Below, in pieces: positions 1-8,598 of a DNA stretch of 64,000 nucleotides. Source of the DNA: Phytopseudomonas flavescens (GTDB lineage: Bacteria; Pseudomonadota; Gammaproteobacteria; Pseudomonadales; Pseudomonadaceae). Position 1 is the first letter of the stretch; every line of letters starts with the position of its first letter. The position numbers were made by a program, and so were the translations under genes. Below the pieces are notes generated by a model. That model searched no databases and was not told the origin of the DNA. It worked only from the letters and a program-made list of their open reading frames with translations. The stretch is taken from NCBI RefSeq assembly GCF_900100535.1, contig NZ_FNDG01000027.1, positions 1-64,000 on the forward strand, read 5' to 3'.

Positions 1-18
1 GCTGCAAGCCATTCAATA

Positions 19-95
19 TGGCGGACTCAGGAGGATTCGAACCTCCGACCGCTCGGTTCGTAGCCGAGTACTCTATCCAGCTGAGCTATGAGTCC
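19..95 (-). tRNA. tRNA-Arg (anticodon ACG)
   Basis: Read on the minus strand, this folds as a 77-nt cloverleaf. The 7-bp acceptor stem GGACTCA/TGAGTCC is followed by G and an encoded CCA. The anticodon stem CTCGG/CCGAG holds the loop CTACGAA, giving anticodon ACG, and the T arm carries GGTTCGAATCC. It decodes CGU, and CGC/CGA after A34-to-inosine editing. It lies 70 nt downstream of a tRNA-Ser in the same direction, as a likely tRNA pair downstream of rsmA. Confidence 0.95.
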
Positions 96-165
96 GTTGG
101 TGTTTTTAGACCAGATCACCGCTGGTTTGTTTGCCAACCTGACCTGAGCCAGATATGCCAAATAA

Positions 166-256
166 TGGCGGAGAAGGGGGGATTCGAACCCCCGACACCC
201 TTTTGAGGTGTACTCCCTTAGCAGGGGAGCGCCTTCGGCCACTCGGCCACCTCTCC
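166..256 (-). tRNA. tRNA-Ser (anticodon GCT)
   Basis: This is a 91-nt class II tRNA on the minus strand. The acceptor stem GGAGAGG pairs with CTTCTCC and the CCA is encoded. The anticodon stem CTCCC/GGGAG holds loop CTGCTAA, so the anticodon is GCT (AGC/AGU codons). A long variable arm, as expected for serine tRNA, lies between the anticodon and T arms. It sits between rsmA and tRNA-Arg. Confidence 0.95.
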
Positions 257-317
257 GCAACACGGGGCGCATGATAAACATGTTTTCCCCGTTTGCAAAC
301 CAAAATTTCGATAAAAA

Positions 318-503
318 TTAGTGGTTTGGTTCTTCGCCCTTCTCTTTCTGGATGCGCTGGTAAATCTCTTCACGGTGGACGGCGACTTCCTTAGGCGCAT
401 TCACGCCAATCCGCACCTGATTACCTTTAACGCCCAACACGGTGACAGTGACTTCGTCACCCACCATCAGGGTCTCTCCGACCCGGCGAGTCAGAATCAG
501 CAT
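318..503 (-). CDS. rsmA: Carbon storage/secondary metabolism regulator RsmA (CsrA)
   Basis: This 61-residue protein is a full-length CsrA-family RNA-binding regulator. The family forms a beta-strand-swapped homodimer that binds GGA motifs in mRNA leaders and is titrated by RsmY/RsmZ-type small RNAs. The start MLILTRRVGETLMVGD and the C-terminal strand and helix with VAVHREEIYQRI are near-invariant family sequence. The arginine in VHREEI corresponds to the RNA-contacting R44. A strong ribosome site (AAGGAG, then AAGGA) precedes the ATG. It stands alone downstream of lysC, separated by a strong hairpin, with two tRNA genes after it. This order is the one I know from P. aeruginosa. It is expected to control translation of biofilm, motility and secretion genes globally. 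Confidence 0.97.
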   Translation of the reverse strand: MLILTRRVGETLMVGDEVTVTVLGVKGNQVRIGVNAPKEVAVHREEIYQRIQKEKGEEPNH

Positions 504-647
504 TCCTTTCTCCTTACGGATTCAATTTCGGACAACAAGTCTGTGAACGGTTGAAAGGCACCGGGCAGAATCAAGACGAAACCCCCAGTACCCAAGTATT
601 GACCAGCACGGACGGAAGGAAAGTTCCGACAACACCAACCAAAAGAA

Positions 648-676
648 CGAAAGGCGCGGAATGACCGCGCCTTTCG
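648..676 (-). terminator. Strong hairpin, terminator of lysC
   Basis: A perfect 12-bp stem (CGAAAGGCGCGG paired with CCGCGCCTTTCG) has a 5-nt loop and lies 8 nt past the lysC stop. On the minus strand it is followed by a T-rich run (TTCTTTT). This fits a Rho-independent terminator and implies that rsmA has its own promoter in 504-647. Confidence 0.8.
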
Positions 677-684
677 CAGGTGCC

Positions 685-1923
685 TCAGTCGCCCTGGCGG
701 GCCGGAGCATCGAGTTCGAACGCAGTGTGCAGGGCGCGCACCGCCAATTCCAGATATTTCTCTTCGATGACCACCGAGACCTTGATCTCGGAGGTAGAGA
801 TCATCTGGATATTGATGTTTTCCTTGGCCAGCGCTTCGAACATACGGCTGGCCACACCGGCATGGGAACGCATGCCGACACCGACGATGGACACCTTGGC
901 GATGTTCACGTCGCCGACCACCTCGCGGGCCCCCAGTTCGCGCGCCGTGGCCTCGAGCACCTGCTGGGCGCTCTGGTAGTCATTGCGGTGCACGGTGAAG
1001 GTGAAATCGGTGGTGTTATCGTGCGCGACGTTCTGCACGATCATGTCCACTTCGATGTTGGCGGCACTGATCGGACCCAGGATCTTGAAAGCAACGCCCG
1101 GCAGATCAGGCACGCCACGGATGGTCAGCTTGGCTTCGTCGCGATTGAAAGCGATGCCGGAGATGATCGGCTGTTCCATGGATTCCTCTTCGTCAAGGGT
1201 AATGAGGGTGCCCGGGCCCTCCTGGAAGCTGTGCAGAACGCGCAGCGGGACGTTGTACTTGCCGGCGAATTCCACCGAGCGGATTTGCAGCACCTTGGAG
1301 CCCAGGCTGGCCATTTCCAGCATCTCTTCGAAAGTGATCTTCTCGAGGCGCTGGGCTTTCGGTACGACCCGTGGGTCGGTGGTGTAAACGCCATCGACAT
1401 CGGTGTAGATCTGGCACTCATCGGCCTTCAGGGCCGCCGCCAGGGCCACGCCGGTGGTGTCGGAACCACCACGGCCGAGGGTGGTGATATTGCCTTGCTC
1501 GTCGACACCCTGGAAACCGGCGACCACCACCACGCGCCCCACCTTGAGATCGGCGCGGATATTGACATCGTCGATGCTCAGGATGCGCGCCTTGTTGTGT
1601 GCGCTGTCGGTCAGGATGCGTACCTGACTGCCGGTGTAGGACACCGCCGGCACGCCACGCTTGATCAGTGCCATGGCCAGCAACGCGATGGTCACCTGCT
1701 CGCCGGTGGAGACCATCACGTCGAGCTCGCGGGCGACTGGCTGGTCATCGCTGATCTGCCTGGCCAGTTCGATAAGGCGATTGGTCTCGCCACTCATGGC
1801 CGATACCACGACGACGATGTCGTCACCCTTTTCGCGGAAGGTCTTCACCTTCTCTGCAACCTGCGCGATGCGCTCGACGGTGCCGACGGAAGTACCACCG
1901 AATTTCTGTACGATCAAAGCCAT
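685..1923 (-). CDS. lysC: Aspartate kinase (aspartokinase)
   Basis: LysC phosphorylates L-aspartate to 4-phospho-L-aspartate, the first step to lysine, threonine, methionine and diaminopimelate. The protein has 412 residues. It begins with the kinase signature VQKFGGTSVG, carries the nucleotide/aspartate motif LGRGGSDTTGVALAAAL near residue 150, and TDVDGVYTTDPR near 180. Two ACT regulatory domains follow from about residue 265, where lysine and threonine feedback is expected. A second ATG with a good ribosome site lies inside the gene (see 1177-1190) and could start a separate beta subunit containing only the ACT region. lysC lies about 100 nt downstream of alaS. I see no lysine riboswitch in that gap. 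Confidence 0.96.
   Translation of the reverse strand: MALIVQKFGGTSVGTVERIAQVAEKVKTFREKGDDIVVVVSAMSGETNRLIELARQISDDQPVARELDVMVSTGEQVTIALLAMALIKRGVPAVSYTGSQVRILTDSAHNKARILSIDDVNIRADLKVGRVVVVAGFQGVDEQGNITTLGRGGSDTTGVALAAALKADECQIYTDVDGVYTTDPRVVPKAQRLEKITFEEMLEMASLGSKVLQIRSVEFAGKYNVPLRVLHSFQEGPGTLITLDEEESMEQPIISGIAFNRDEAKLTIRGVPDLPGVAFKILGPISAANIEVDMIVQNVAHDNTTDFTFTVHRNDYQSAQQVLEATARELGAREVVGDVNIAKVSIVGVGMRSHAGVASRMFEALAKENINIQMISTSEIKVSVVIEEKYLELAVRALHTAFELDAPARQGD
1177..1190 (-). promoter_or_regulatory. Internal ribosome site and ATG inside lysC
   Basis: On the minus strand AAGAGGAA lies 5 nt before an in-frame ATG that begins MEQPIISGIAF, at the kinase/ACT boundary. Initiation here would yield a 164-residue ACT-only beta subunit (685-1179). 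Nested alpha/beta aspartokinases are known in other bacteria; their use here is inferred. Confidence 0.45.
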
Positions 1924-1981
1924 TTCAAAGCTGCCTCAGCCCATGAAGGGCGCCCATTAAACAGACAACACCGCACACACC

Positions 1982-2011
1982 AGGCCGCTCGCCGGGCATG
2001 GCGAGGGGCCT
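1982..2011 (-). terminator. Hairpin between alaS and lysC
   Basis: AGGCC-g-CTCGCC and GGCGAG-g-GGCCT form an 11-bp stem with one G/G mismatch and a 6-nt loop, starting 13 nt past the alaS stop. On the minus strand the following sequence is only moderately T-rich. It may be a leaky terminator or an attenuating structure for lysC. Confidence 0.45.
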
Positions 2012-2024
2012 GATCTCGCTTGCA

Positions 2025-4658
2025 TCAGGAGCCTTGGAGGCCCTGCTGGACGAACGGACCGATCAGCGCAAGGGCACCATCGAGTGCAGCCGCATCGACT
2101 CCCCCCCCCTGCGCCATGTCCGGCCGGCCACCGCCCTTGCCGCCGACTACAGCAGCGGCTTGTTTCATCAGATCGCCAGCCTTCAGCTTGCCGGTCAGAT
2201 CCTGGGTCACGCCGGCCACCAGCACGACCTTGTCGTCCTGCACGCCACCAAGCAGGATCACCGCACTGCCGAGCTTGTTCTTCAACTGATCGACCAGGGC
2301 CAGCAAGCCTTTGCCGTCCAGACCATCGATGCGCGCCCCCAGGGTCTTGACGCCCTTGATGTCCACGGCCGATCCGGCCAGGTCGCTGCCCGCCGCACTG
2401 GCGGCCTTGGCCTTGAGCTGCTCCAGCTCCTTTTCCAGCTGCCGATTGCGTTCGATCACCGCTGCCAGCTTGCCGAGCAGATTGTCGCGACTGCCCTTGA
2501 CCAGCGTCGCCGCTTCTTTCAATTGTTCTTCCGCACCATTCAGGTAGGCGAACGCCGCAGCGCCGGTGACCGCTTCGATACGCCGCACACCAGCCGCCAC
2601 ACCGCCTTCGCTGACGATTTTGAACACACCGATATCACCGGTACGGTTGGCGTGGATGCCGCCACACAGTTCGACTGAGAAACCGTCGCCCATGGTCAGC
2701 ACGCGCACGTTGTCGCCGTACTTCTCACCGAACAGCGCCATGGCGCCCTTGGCCTTGGCACTGTCGATATCCATCTCTTCGGTCTGCACGGGCGTATTGC
2801 GGCGCACTTCGCGGTTGACGATTTCTTCCAGTTCCCTGAGCTGCTCCGGCTTGATCGCCTCGAAGTGACTGAAGTCGAAGCGCAGGCGCTGGCTGTCCAC
2901 CAGCGAGCCTTTCTGCTGCACGTGCTCGCCGAGCACCTGACGCAGCGCGGCATGCAACAGGTGAGTCGCCGAGTGATTGAGCCCGGTTGCAGTACGCACC
3001 GAGGCATCCACTTCGGCATTGATGGTAGCGCCCACGCTAAGGCTGCCCTTGCTGACCACGCCGTGGTGCAACCAGGCACCGCCGACCTTGCTGGTGTCAC
3101 GCACGTCGAAACGCACACCCGGGCCTTCGAGGAAGCCACAGTCACCGATCTGGCCACCGGACTCGGCGTAGAACGGCGTCTGGTCGAGAACCACCACGCC
3201 CTCCTCGCCTTCGTTGAGGGTATCGACGGCTTGGCCGTCACGCAGCAGCACCAGCAGCTCGCCGCTGGCGACGGTGGCGCTGTAGCCGAGGAAGCGGGTG
3301 TCCTTGTCGACCTTGACCAGGCTGTTGTAGTCCATGCCGAACGAACTGGCGGAGCGGGCCCGCACGCGCTGGGCTTCCATCTCGCGCTCGAAGCCGGCCT
3401 CGTCGAGGGTCAGCTCGCGCTCACGGGCGATGTCACCGGTCAGATCCATCGGGAAGCCGTAGGTGTCGTACAGCTTGAAGATCACTTCACCTGGAATCAC
3501 CGTACCACTGAGCTCGGCCAGATCCTGCTCGAGGATCTTCAGGCCCTGCTCCAGGGTCTTGGCGAACTGCTCTTCTTCGGTTCTCAGCACGCGCTCGATG
3601 TGCGCCTGCTGCTGCCTCAGCTCCGGGAAGGCGTCGCCCATCTCGCTGGCCAGCGCCGCGACGATCTTGTGGAAGAAGCTGCCCTTGGCGCCCAGCTTGT
3701 TGCCATGCCGACAGGCGCGACGGACGATGCGACGCAGCACGTAGCCACGACCTTCGTTGGACGGGGTGATACCGTCGGCGATCAGGAAGCTGCAGGAGCG
3801 GATATGGTCGGCCACCACTTTTAGCGAAGCGTCACCATCGTTGGCGCAACCAATCGCCCGGGCGCTGGCGTCGAGCAGACTCTGGAACAGGTCGATCTCA
3901 TAGTTCGAGTTGACGTGTTGCAGGACCGCGCTGACGCGCTCCAGGCCCATGCCGGTGTCCACGCTCGGCGCTGGCAACGGGTGCAGAACACCATCTGCCG
4001 TGCGGTTGAACTGCATGAACACGTTGTTCCAGATTTCGATGTAACGGTCGCCGTCCTCTTGCGCAGAGCCGGGCGGGCCGCCCCAGATGTGGTCGCCGTG
4101 GTCGAAGAAGATCTCGGTGCACGGGCCGCACGGGCCAGTGTCACCCATGGTCCAGAAGTTGTCGGACGCGTAAGGCGCGCCCTTGTTGTCGCCAATGCGG
4201 ATCATCCGCTCGGCCGGCACACCGACTTCCTTGTTCCAGATGTCGTAAGCCTCGTCATCGCTGGCGTAGACCGTGACCCAGAGTTTTTCCTTGGGCAGCT
4301 TCAGCCATTTCTCACCGGTGAGGAATTCCCAGGCGAAGTGAATGGCATCGCGCTTGAAATAGTCGCCAAAGCTGAAATTGCCGAGCATTTCGAAGAAGGT
4401 GTGGTGACGCGCGGTATAGCCGACATTTTCCAGGTCATTGTGCTTGCCACCGGCACGCACGCATTTCTGGCTGGTCGCGGCGCGGGTATAGGCGCGCTTT
4501 TCCAGGCCCAGGAAGCAGTCTTTGAACTGGTTCATGCCTGCGTTGGTGAACAACAACGTCGGGTCGTTGTTCGGAATCAGGGAGCTGGAAGCGACACGGG
4601 TGTGCCCCTTCTCTTCGAAGAAGCTCAGGAAAGCTTCACGGATTTCTGCGCTTTTCAT
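2025..4658 (-). CDS. alaS: Alanyl-tRNA synthetase
   Basis: AlaS charges tRNA-Ala with alanine in the cytoplasm and edits mischarged Ser/Gly. With the start chosen here the protein has 877 residues, close to the family norm. The N-terminal class II catalytic core includes TNAGMNQFKD and GDTGPCGPCTEIFFDHG. The editing domain shows HSATHLLHAAL near residue 565 and CGGIHANRTGDIG near 665, which supply its zinc ligands. The C-terminal oligomerisation domain ends the protein. An ATG two codons upstream (4664) is possible, but only the second ATG, reading MKSAEIREAF, has a GGA ribosome site at a usable distance. The promoter should lie in the 180-nt gap after ltaE. Confidence 0.97.
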   Translation of the reverse strand: MKSAEIREAFLSFFEEKGHTRVASSSLIPNNDPTLLFTNAGMNQFKDCFLGLEKRAYTRAATSQKCVRAGGKHNDLENVGYTARHHTFFEMLGNFSFGDYFKRDAIHFAWEFLTGEKWLKLPKEKLWVTVYASDDEAYDIWNKEVGVPAERMIRIGDNKGAPYASDNFWTMGDTGPCGPCTEIFFDHGDHIWGGPPGSAQEDGDRYIEIWNNVFMQFNRTADGVLHPLPAPSVDTGMGLERVSAVLQHVNSNYEIDLFQSLLDASARAIGCANDGDASLKVVADHIRSCSFLIADGITPSNEGRGYVLRRIVRRACRHGNKLGAKGSFFHKIVAALASEMGDAFPELRQQQAHIERVLRTEEEQFAKTLEQGLKILEQDLAELSGTVIPGEVIFKLYDTYGFPMDLTGDIARERELTLDEAGFEREMEAQRVRARSASSFGMDYNSLVKVDKDTRFLGYSATVASGELLVLLRDGQAVDTLNEGEEGVVVLDQTPFYAESGGQIGDCGFLEGPGVRFDVRDTSKVGGAWLHHGVVSKGSLSVGATINAEVDASVRTATGLNHSATHLLHAALRQVLGEHVQQKGSLVDSQRLRFDFSHFEAIKPEQLRELEEIVNREVRRNTPVQTEEMDIDSAKAKGAMALFGEKYGDNVRVLTMGDGFSVELCGGIHANRTGDIGVFKIVSEGGVAAGVRRIEAVTGAAAFAYLNGAEEQLKEAATLVKGSRDNLLGKLAAVIERNRQLEKELEQLKAKAASAAGSDLAGSAVDIKGVKTLGARIDGLDGKGLLALVDQLKNKLGSAVILLGGVQDDKVVLVAGVTQDLTGKLKAGDLMKQAAAVVGGKGGGRPDMAQGGGVDAAALDGALALIGPFVQQGLQGS

Positions 4659-4844
4659 TGGCATTTTCCAGGAAAACAGGCGGCCACGGCGAAGCCGGCA
4701 AAAGCCCGCATTATATCGGGCTTGTCCGTCGCGGCTAGGGCATCGGCGGAATTATTTGCCGGCAGCTCGATGGCCGGGAATCACTGCCCTGCAGCGCTGG
4801 CGGCAACCCGGCAGCGGGCCGCCCAATACGCCCGCCAAACAGGC

Positions 4845-5846
4845 TCAGCCACGAAACGCGGCGAAGGCTTCGATCACCTGGCCCACGGCATCGCCCCCCA
4901 CATCCAGATGGGTGACCATGCGCAGGCGTGGCGCGGCGCTCAGACGAATGCCGCGCTCGGCGCATAAGGTTTTCAGTTCGCCGGCACGCTCGCCGATCTG
5001 CACGTAGACCATGTTGGTCTGCACCGGCTCGACCGAGTAACCCAGTTCACGCAGGCCCGCGGCCAGGCAGTCGGCATTGGCATGGTCTTCGACCAGCCGC
5101 TCGACCTGATGATCCAGCGCATACAGCCCGGCTGCAGCCAGCATGCCGGGCTGGCGCATGCCGCCACCGACCATCTTGCGCAGGCGCCGGGCCTTGCCGA
5201 TCAGCGCTTCACTGCCGCACAGCACGGACCCTACCGGCGCACCCAGGCCCTTGGACAGGCACACGGAAACGGAGTCGAAATGGCGGGTGATTTCGCGGGC
5301 CTCGACGCCCAGCCTGACCGATGCATTGAACAGGCGAGCGCCATCGAGGTGCAGCGCCAGACCCTTGTCGCGGGTAAAGGCGCGGGCAGCAGCCAGATAT
5401 TCCAGCGGCAGCACCTTGCCTTGCATGGTGTTTTCCAGCGCCAGCAGACGGGTGCGGGCGAAATGGAAGTCGTCCTGCTTGATCGCCGCTTCGACACGGG
5501 CCAGATCCAGGGAACCATCGAGCTCCATGTCCAGCGGCTGGGGCTGAATCGAGCCGAGCACGGCAGCGCCGCCGCCCTCGTACTTGTAGGTATGCGCCTG
5601 CTGGCCGACGATGTATTCGTCGCCGCGCTCGCAGTGGGCCATCAGGCCCAGCAGGTTGCTCATGGTGCCGGTCGGTACGAACAGCGCCGCAGCGAACCCC
5701 AGTTGCTGCGCCAGGCGGTGTTCCAGGCGGTTGACGGTCGGGTCCTCGCCATACACGTCGTCGCCCAGCTCGGCGGCCAGCATCGCTTCTCGCATGCCGG
5801 CTGTGGGCTGGGTGACGGTGTCGCTACGCAGATCGATGATGGGCAT
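4845..5846 (-). CDS. ltaE: Low-specificity L-threonine aldolase
   Basis: This PLP enzyme cleaves L-threonine or L-allo-threonine to glycine and acetaldehyde. The protein has 333 residues from the start MPIIDLRSDTVTQPT, a typical opening for this family, and an AGGAGT ribosome site lies 4 nt upstream. PLP-site motifs are visible: LHLDGARLFNASV with the cofactor-binding Asp and Arg, and SVCLSKGLGAPVGSVL with the Schiff-base lysine. The reading frame extends further 5' into aruE, but that part is not coding in style. The gene begins 43 nt after the aruE stop on the same strand, so read-through from the aru operon is possible, although no link to arginine catabolism is established. Confidence 0.9.
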   Translation of the reverse strand: MPIIDLRSDTVTQPTAGMREAMLAAELGDDVYGEDPTVNRLEHRLAQQLGFAAALFVPTGTMSNLLGLMAHCERGDEYIVGQQAHTYKYEGGGAAVLGSIQPQPLDMELDGSLDLARVEAAIKQDDFHFARTRLLALENTMQGKVLPLEYLAAARAFTRDKGLALHLDGARLFNASVRLGVEAREITRHFDSVSVCLSKGLGAPVGSVLCGSEALIGKARRLRKMVGGGMRQPGMLAAAGLYALDHQVERLVEDHANADCLAAGLRELGYSVEPVQTNMVYVQIGERAGELKTLCAERGIRLSAAPRLRMVTHLDVGGDAVGQVIEAFAAFRG

Positions 5847-5889
5847 GGGTACTCCTGTGCGGGCAGATGAACGAAGGATGGCAATGCCA

Positions 5890-6900
5890 TCATTCCAGTA
5901 GAGAGGCCTGGGCCGGGACCAGGAGGATGCCGGCCCGCTGGCCATTGTGCACGTTGGGGTTGGGGAAAATGATGCGTGCCCCCTGCTCTTGTACCACCCA
6001 GCGGCTGCTGGCCAGGTCTTCCGCCAGCAGATAGCCGGGCGCCAGTTCGGTGAAGTTCTCCACGTCGGCGGGCAGGTGCAGGGCGAAGGCGTCGCTGTGC
6101 TTGATCACCTCACGGGCGAAGGCGAACAGTTGCAGGTGCTCGGCGGCGGCCTCGTCCACCGGCGGCTCGCAGCCCTCGATGAGGGCTTGCAGACGTAGCT
6201 CCAGGCGGTCCAGATTGACCAGCTCGTTGTGCCCGAACGGTCTTGCCTTGCCCAGCTCGAGGGTGAACGCCTCGGCCCCCAGCCCGGCGTAGGTGTAGGC
6301 ACTGAAGGTGGTCGATGGCTGACTTTGCAGCAGCACCGCGTCGATACCGGCAGCCTGCAGGCGTGCACACTCGTGCCGCGACTGACGACGTCCCTCGGCC
6401 CAGGGATACAGGGCGAACTGCTCGATCCGCGACGCGCGGATGGCCGTATGCAGGTCGTAATGCAGGCGGGTACGTTCGGCATCGGCGAAGAACGAAGCCG
6501 CCAGGTGCTCCAGCTCACAGGCGCGCATCGCCTCGGCACCACTGCTCAGCTCGTGCCAGCCGCTGAACAGGCGGTTGATGTCCTGCTCGATGAAGCGTTC
6601 ACCACGGCGCATCGCCGGAGGGTTGCCGAACAGCAGCAGCAAACGTGCATGGGGCTGCAGTTCGTTACGAGCGATGCGCCGCAGCAGCCTGTCGAGCAAC
6701 TCGATCGGGGCGGTCTCGTTGCCATGGATGCCCGCCGAGAGCAGCAGGTCCATGCCATTGTCGCGGCCACCAGCCGGTGTCACTTCGAGTGCCCCCTCGG
6801 CCAGCCATCGCAGGCGCGTACCCTCCGGCGTCAGCTGTATCTTAGAGGCCGGCTCGTGGCCAGCCAGTGTCAGTTCGAGCAGTTTGCCGAGGGCGAGCAT
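5890..6900 (-). CDS. astE: Succinylglutamate desuccinylase (AruE/AstE)
   Basis: AstE performs the last step of the arginine succinyltransferase pathway, hydrolysing N-succinyl-L-glutamate to glutamate and succinate. The 336-residue zinc hydrolase shows the metal motif GIHGNETAPIELL (His and Glu ligands) near residue 60, the substrate motif EQDINRLFSG, and the third ligand in LHYDLHTAIR. The ATG (MLALGKLLELTL) has an AGGAA ribosome site. The upstream open frame belongs to the preceding small gene. The start lies only 10 nt after the stop of the 94-residue gene, so the two are probably translationally linked. Confidence 0.94.
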   Translation of the reverse strand: MLALGKLLELTLAGHEPASKIQLTPEGTRLRWLAEGALEVTPAGGRDNGMDLLLSAGIHGNETAPIELLDRLLRRIARNELQPHARLLLLFGNPPAMRRGERFIEQDINRLFSGWHELSSGAEAMRACELEHLAASFFADAERTRLHYDLHTAIRASRIEQFALYPWAEGRRQSRHECARLQAAGIDAVLLQSQPSTTFSAYTYAGLGAEAFTLELGKARPFGHNELVNLDRLELRLQALIEGCEPPVDEAAAEHLQLFAFAREVIKHSDAFALHLPADVENFTELAPGYLLAEDLASSRWVVQEQGARIIFPNPNVHNGQRAGILLVPAQASLLE

Positions 6901-6910
6901 GAGGTGTTCC

Positions 6911-7195
6911 TCAGTGATTGCAGTCCGGGCCATGGACGTGATCGTCACCGGCGCCGTCATCGGCGGGTTCCATTTCCAGCTCCAGGCTGACCAGGTTGGT
7001 GGCCAGCGGGCGCAGCAACAGGTTGGCATACTCCGTATCGCCCTCGGCAACGTCGACGCCGATCATCAACTGGCCGTTGCCGACCTGCTGGATCCACACT
7101 TCCTTGCCCTGCCAGAGTACGGCGAAACGGGTGCATGACGTTTCCAGTTGGGTGCCGTCGCTATCTTCGAGGATCAGTTGCAGGGCGTCGCTCAT
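6911..7195 (-). CDS. Conserved small acidic protein of the aru operon, function unknown
   Basis: The 94-residue protein (MSDALQLILEDSDG...) has no signal peptide or membrane segment and is strongly acidic. Its C-terminus is rich in Asp and His (DDGAGDDHVHGPDCNH), which could bind a divalent metal. It lies between aruB and aruE with 41-nt and 10-nt gaps and a GGAG ribosome site, so it is certainly part of the operon. I recall a similarly placed hypothetical gene in the P. aeruginosa aru cluster. A supporting role for the zinc enzyme AstE is a guess from the neighbourhood and the His/Asp tail. Confidence 0.8.
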   Translation of the reverse strand: MSDALQLILEDSDGTQLETSCTRFAVLWQGKEVWIQQVGNGQLMIGVDVAEGDTEYANLLLRPLATNLVSLELEMEPADDGAGDDHVHGPDCNH

Positions 7196-7236
7196 AGGTA
7201 CTCCAGGGTCAATGGCGGCTCGTGACGCGAGTCGCT

Positions 7237-8598
7237 TCAAATCAATTGAAAGGGATAGACGGAGCCCAGTCCAAGCAGCCGGGTCAACTCGTCCAGCGCG
7301 GTTCGGCATTCGTCCAGCAGCTGCGGGTCGGCCAGGTCGCTCTCGCTCAGGCGATCCCGGTAATGGCGATCCACCCACTGCAACAGCCGCTCATACAGCC
7401 CCGAGGTGAGCATCACCTGCGGATTCATGGCCGCCAGCTCTGCTGCCGACAATGCCACGCGCAAGCGCAAACATGCCGGACCGCCACCGTTCTGCATGCT
7501 CTGCTTGAGGTCGAAGGCACGCACCTCGGCGATCGGCCCGTCACTGCCCAGCAACGTCTGCAGGTAGGCCCAGACCCGCTGATTACCACGGCATTCCTCC
7601 GGCACCACCAACAGCATACGCCCGTCGGCCCGGGTCAACAGCTGGCTGTTGAATAGATAGGAGCGTACCGCGTCCTCGACGCCCAGCGCATGGCGCGGCA
7701 CGCACACTGGCTGCAAGCGCCCGCCCAGGCGCGCGAGCTTGTCGCCGAGTTCGCCGATGACCCGCTGGCTGTCGAGAAAGGCATCCTCATGATGGAACAG
7801 CACCTGGCCGTTACCCACCGCAATCACGTCATTATGGAACACGCCCTGATCGACGACCGCAGGGTTCTGCTGGGCAAAGACCAACGCCGCGTCACTCAGC
7901 CCATGCAAGCGCGCCACCGCCTGGGAAGCCTCCAGCGTCTGCCGTGCCGGGTAACGCTGCGGCGCCGGCAGACGCGGATCGAAGTCACTGCGGCCGAAGA
8001 CGAAGAACTCCACGCCTGGCTCGCCGTAATCGCGACAGAAGCGGCTGTGGTTGGCCGCCCCTTCATCGCCGAACTGGCTGACCGCCGGCAAGGCGGCATG
8101 GTGGGCGAAGTGCCGTTCGTCAGCGAACATCGCTGCCAGTACGCGGCTGGTGGTCGGGTGTTCGATGGAGCGATGGAACTTGCAGTTCAGATTGGCTGCG
8201 GTGAAATGCACGCGACCATCGGCGGTATCCGCGCCAGGGCTTACGGTGGCCGCGTTGGCCGTCCACATGCTCGACGCCGAGCAACTGGCGACCAGCAGCG
8301 GCATGGCCTCGCGTGCCGCCTTCTCGATCACCTGGGCGTCGCTGCCACTGAAGCCGCAGCGACGCAGTACCTGAACATCCGGCCGCTCCTGGGGCGCCAG
8401 CACCGCCTGGGCGAAGCCCATGTCCATCAGCGCCTTCATTTTCGCCAGTCCCTGGCGAGCCGCTTGCCGGGGGTTGGAGGCGACTTGACCGTTGTTCTGC
8501 GAGGCGACGTTGCCGTAGGACAGGCCACCATAGTTGTGCGTCGGGCCGACCAGGCCGTCGATGTTCAATTCGCAGGCCGACGCGCTTGGGCGACTCAT
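7237..8598 (-). CDS. astB: N-succinylarginine dihydrolase (AruB/AstB)
   Basis: AstB converts N2-succinyl-L-arginine to N2-succinylornithine, releasing two ammonia and CO2; it is step two of the pathway. The 453-residue protein has the family opening ELNIDGLVGPTHNYGGLSYGN and internal motifs HEDAFLD and NGGGPACLRLRVALS, typical of the pentein (guanidine-modifying) fold with its catalytic Cys/His/Glu. The usual length is about 447. The start codon overlaps the astD stop (ATGA, 8595-8598), indicating translational coupling. It gives most of the nitrogen yield of arginine catabolism. Confidence 0.95.
   Translation of the reverse strand: MSRPSASACELNIDGLVGPTHNYGGLSYGNVASQNNGQVASNPRQAARQGLAKMKALMDMGFAQAVLAPQERPDVQVLRRCGFSGSDAQVIEKAAREAMPLLVASCSASSMWTANAATVSPGADTADGRVHFTAANLNCKFHRSIEHPTTSRVLAAMFADERHFAHHAALPAVSQFGDEGAANHSRFCRDYGEPGVEFFVFGRSDFDPRLPAPQRYPARQTLEASQAVARLHGLSDAALVFAQQNPAVVDQGVFHNDVIAVGNGQVLFHHEDAFLDSQRVIGELGDKLARLGGRLQPVCVPRHALGVEDAVRSYLFNSQLLTRADGRMLLVVPEECRGNQRVWAYLQTLLGSDGPIAEVRAFDLKQSMQNGGGPACLRLRVALSAAELAAMNPQVMLTSGLYERLLQWVDRHYRDRLSESDLADPQLLDECRTALDELTRLLGLGSVYPFQLI

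Noticed and set aside
661..2013. 450-codon plus-strand open frame opposite lysC
   Set aside because: It is the antisense shadow of lysC in GC-rich DNA; it is His/Asp-rich and shows no domain or ribosome site, whereas lysC is unambiguous.
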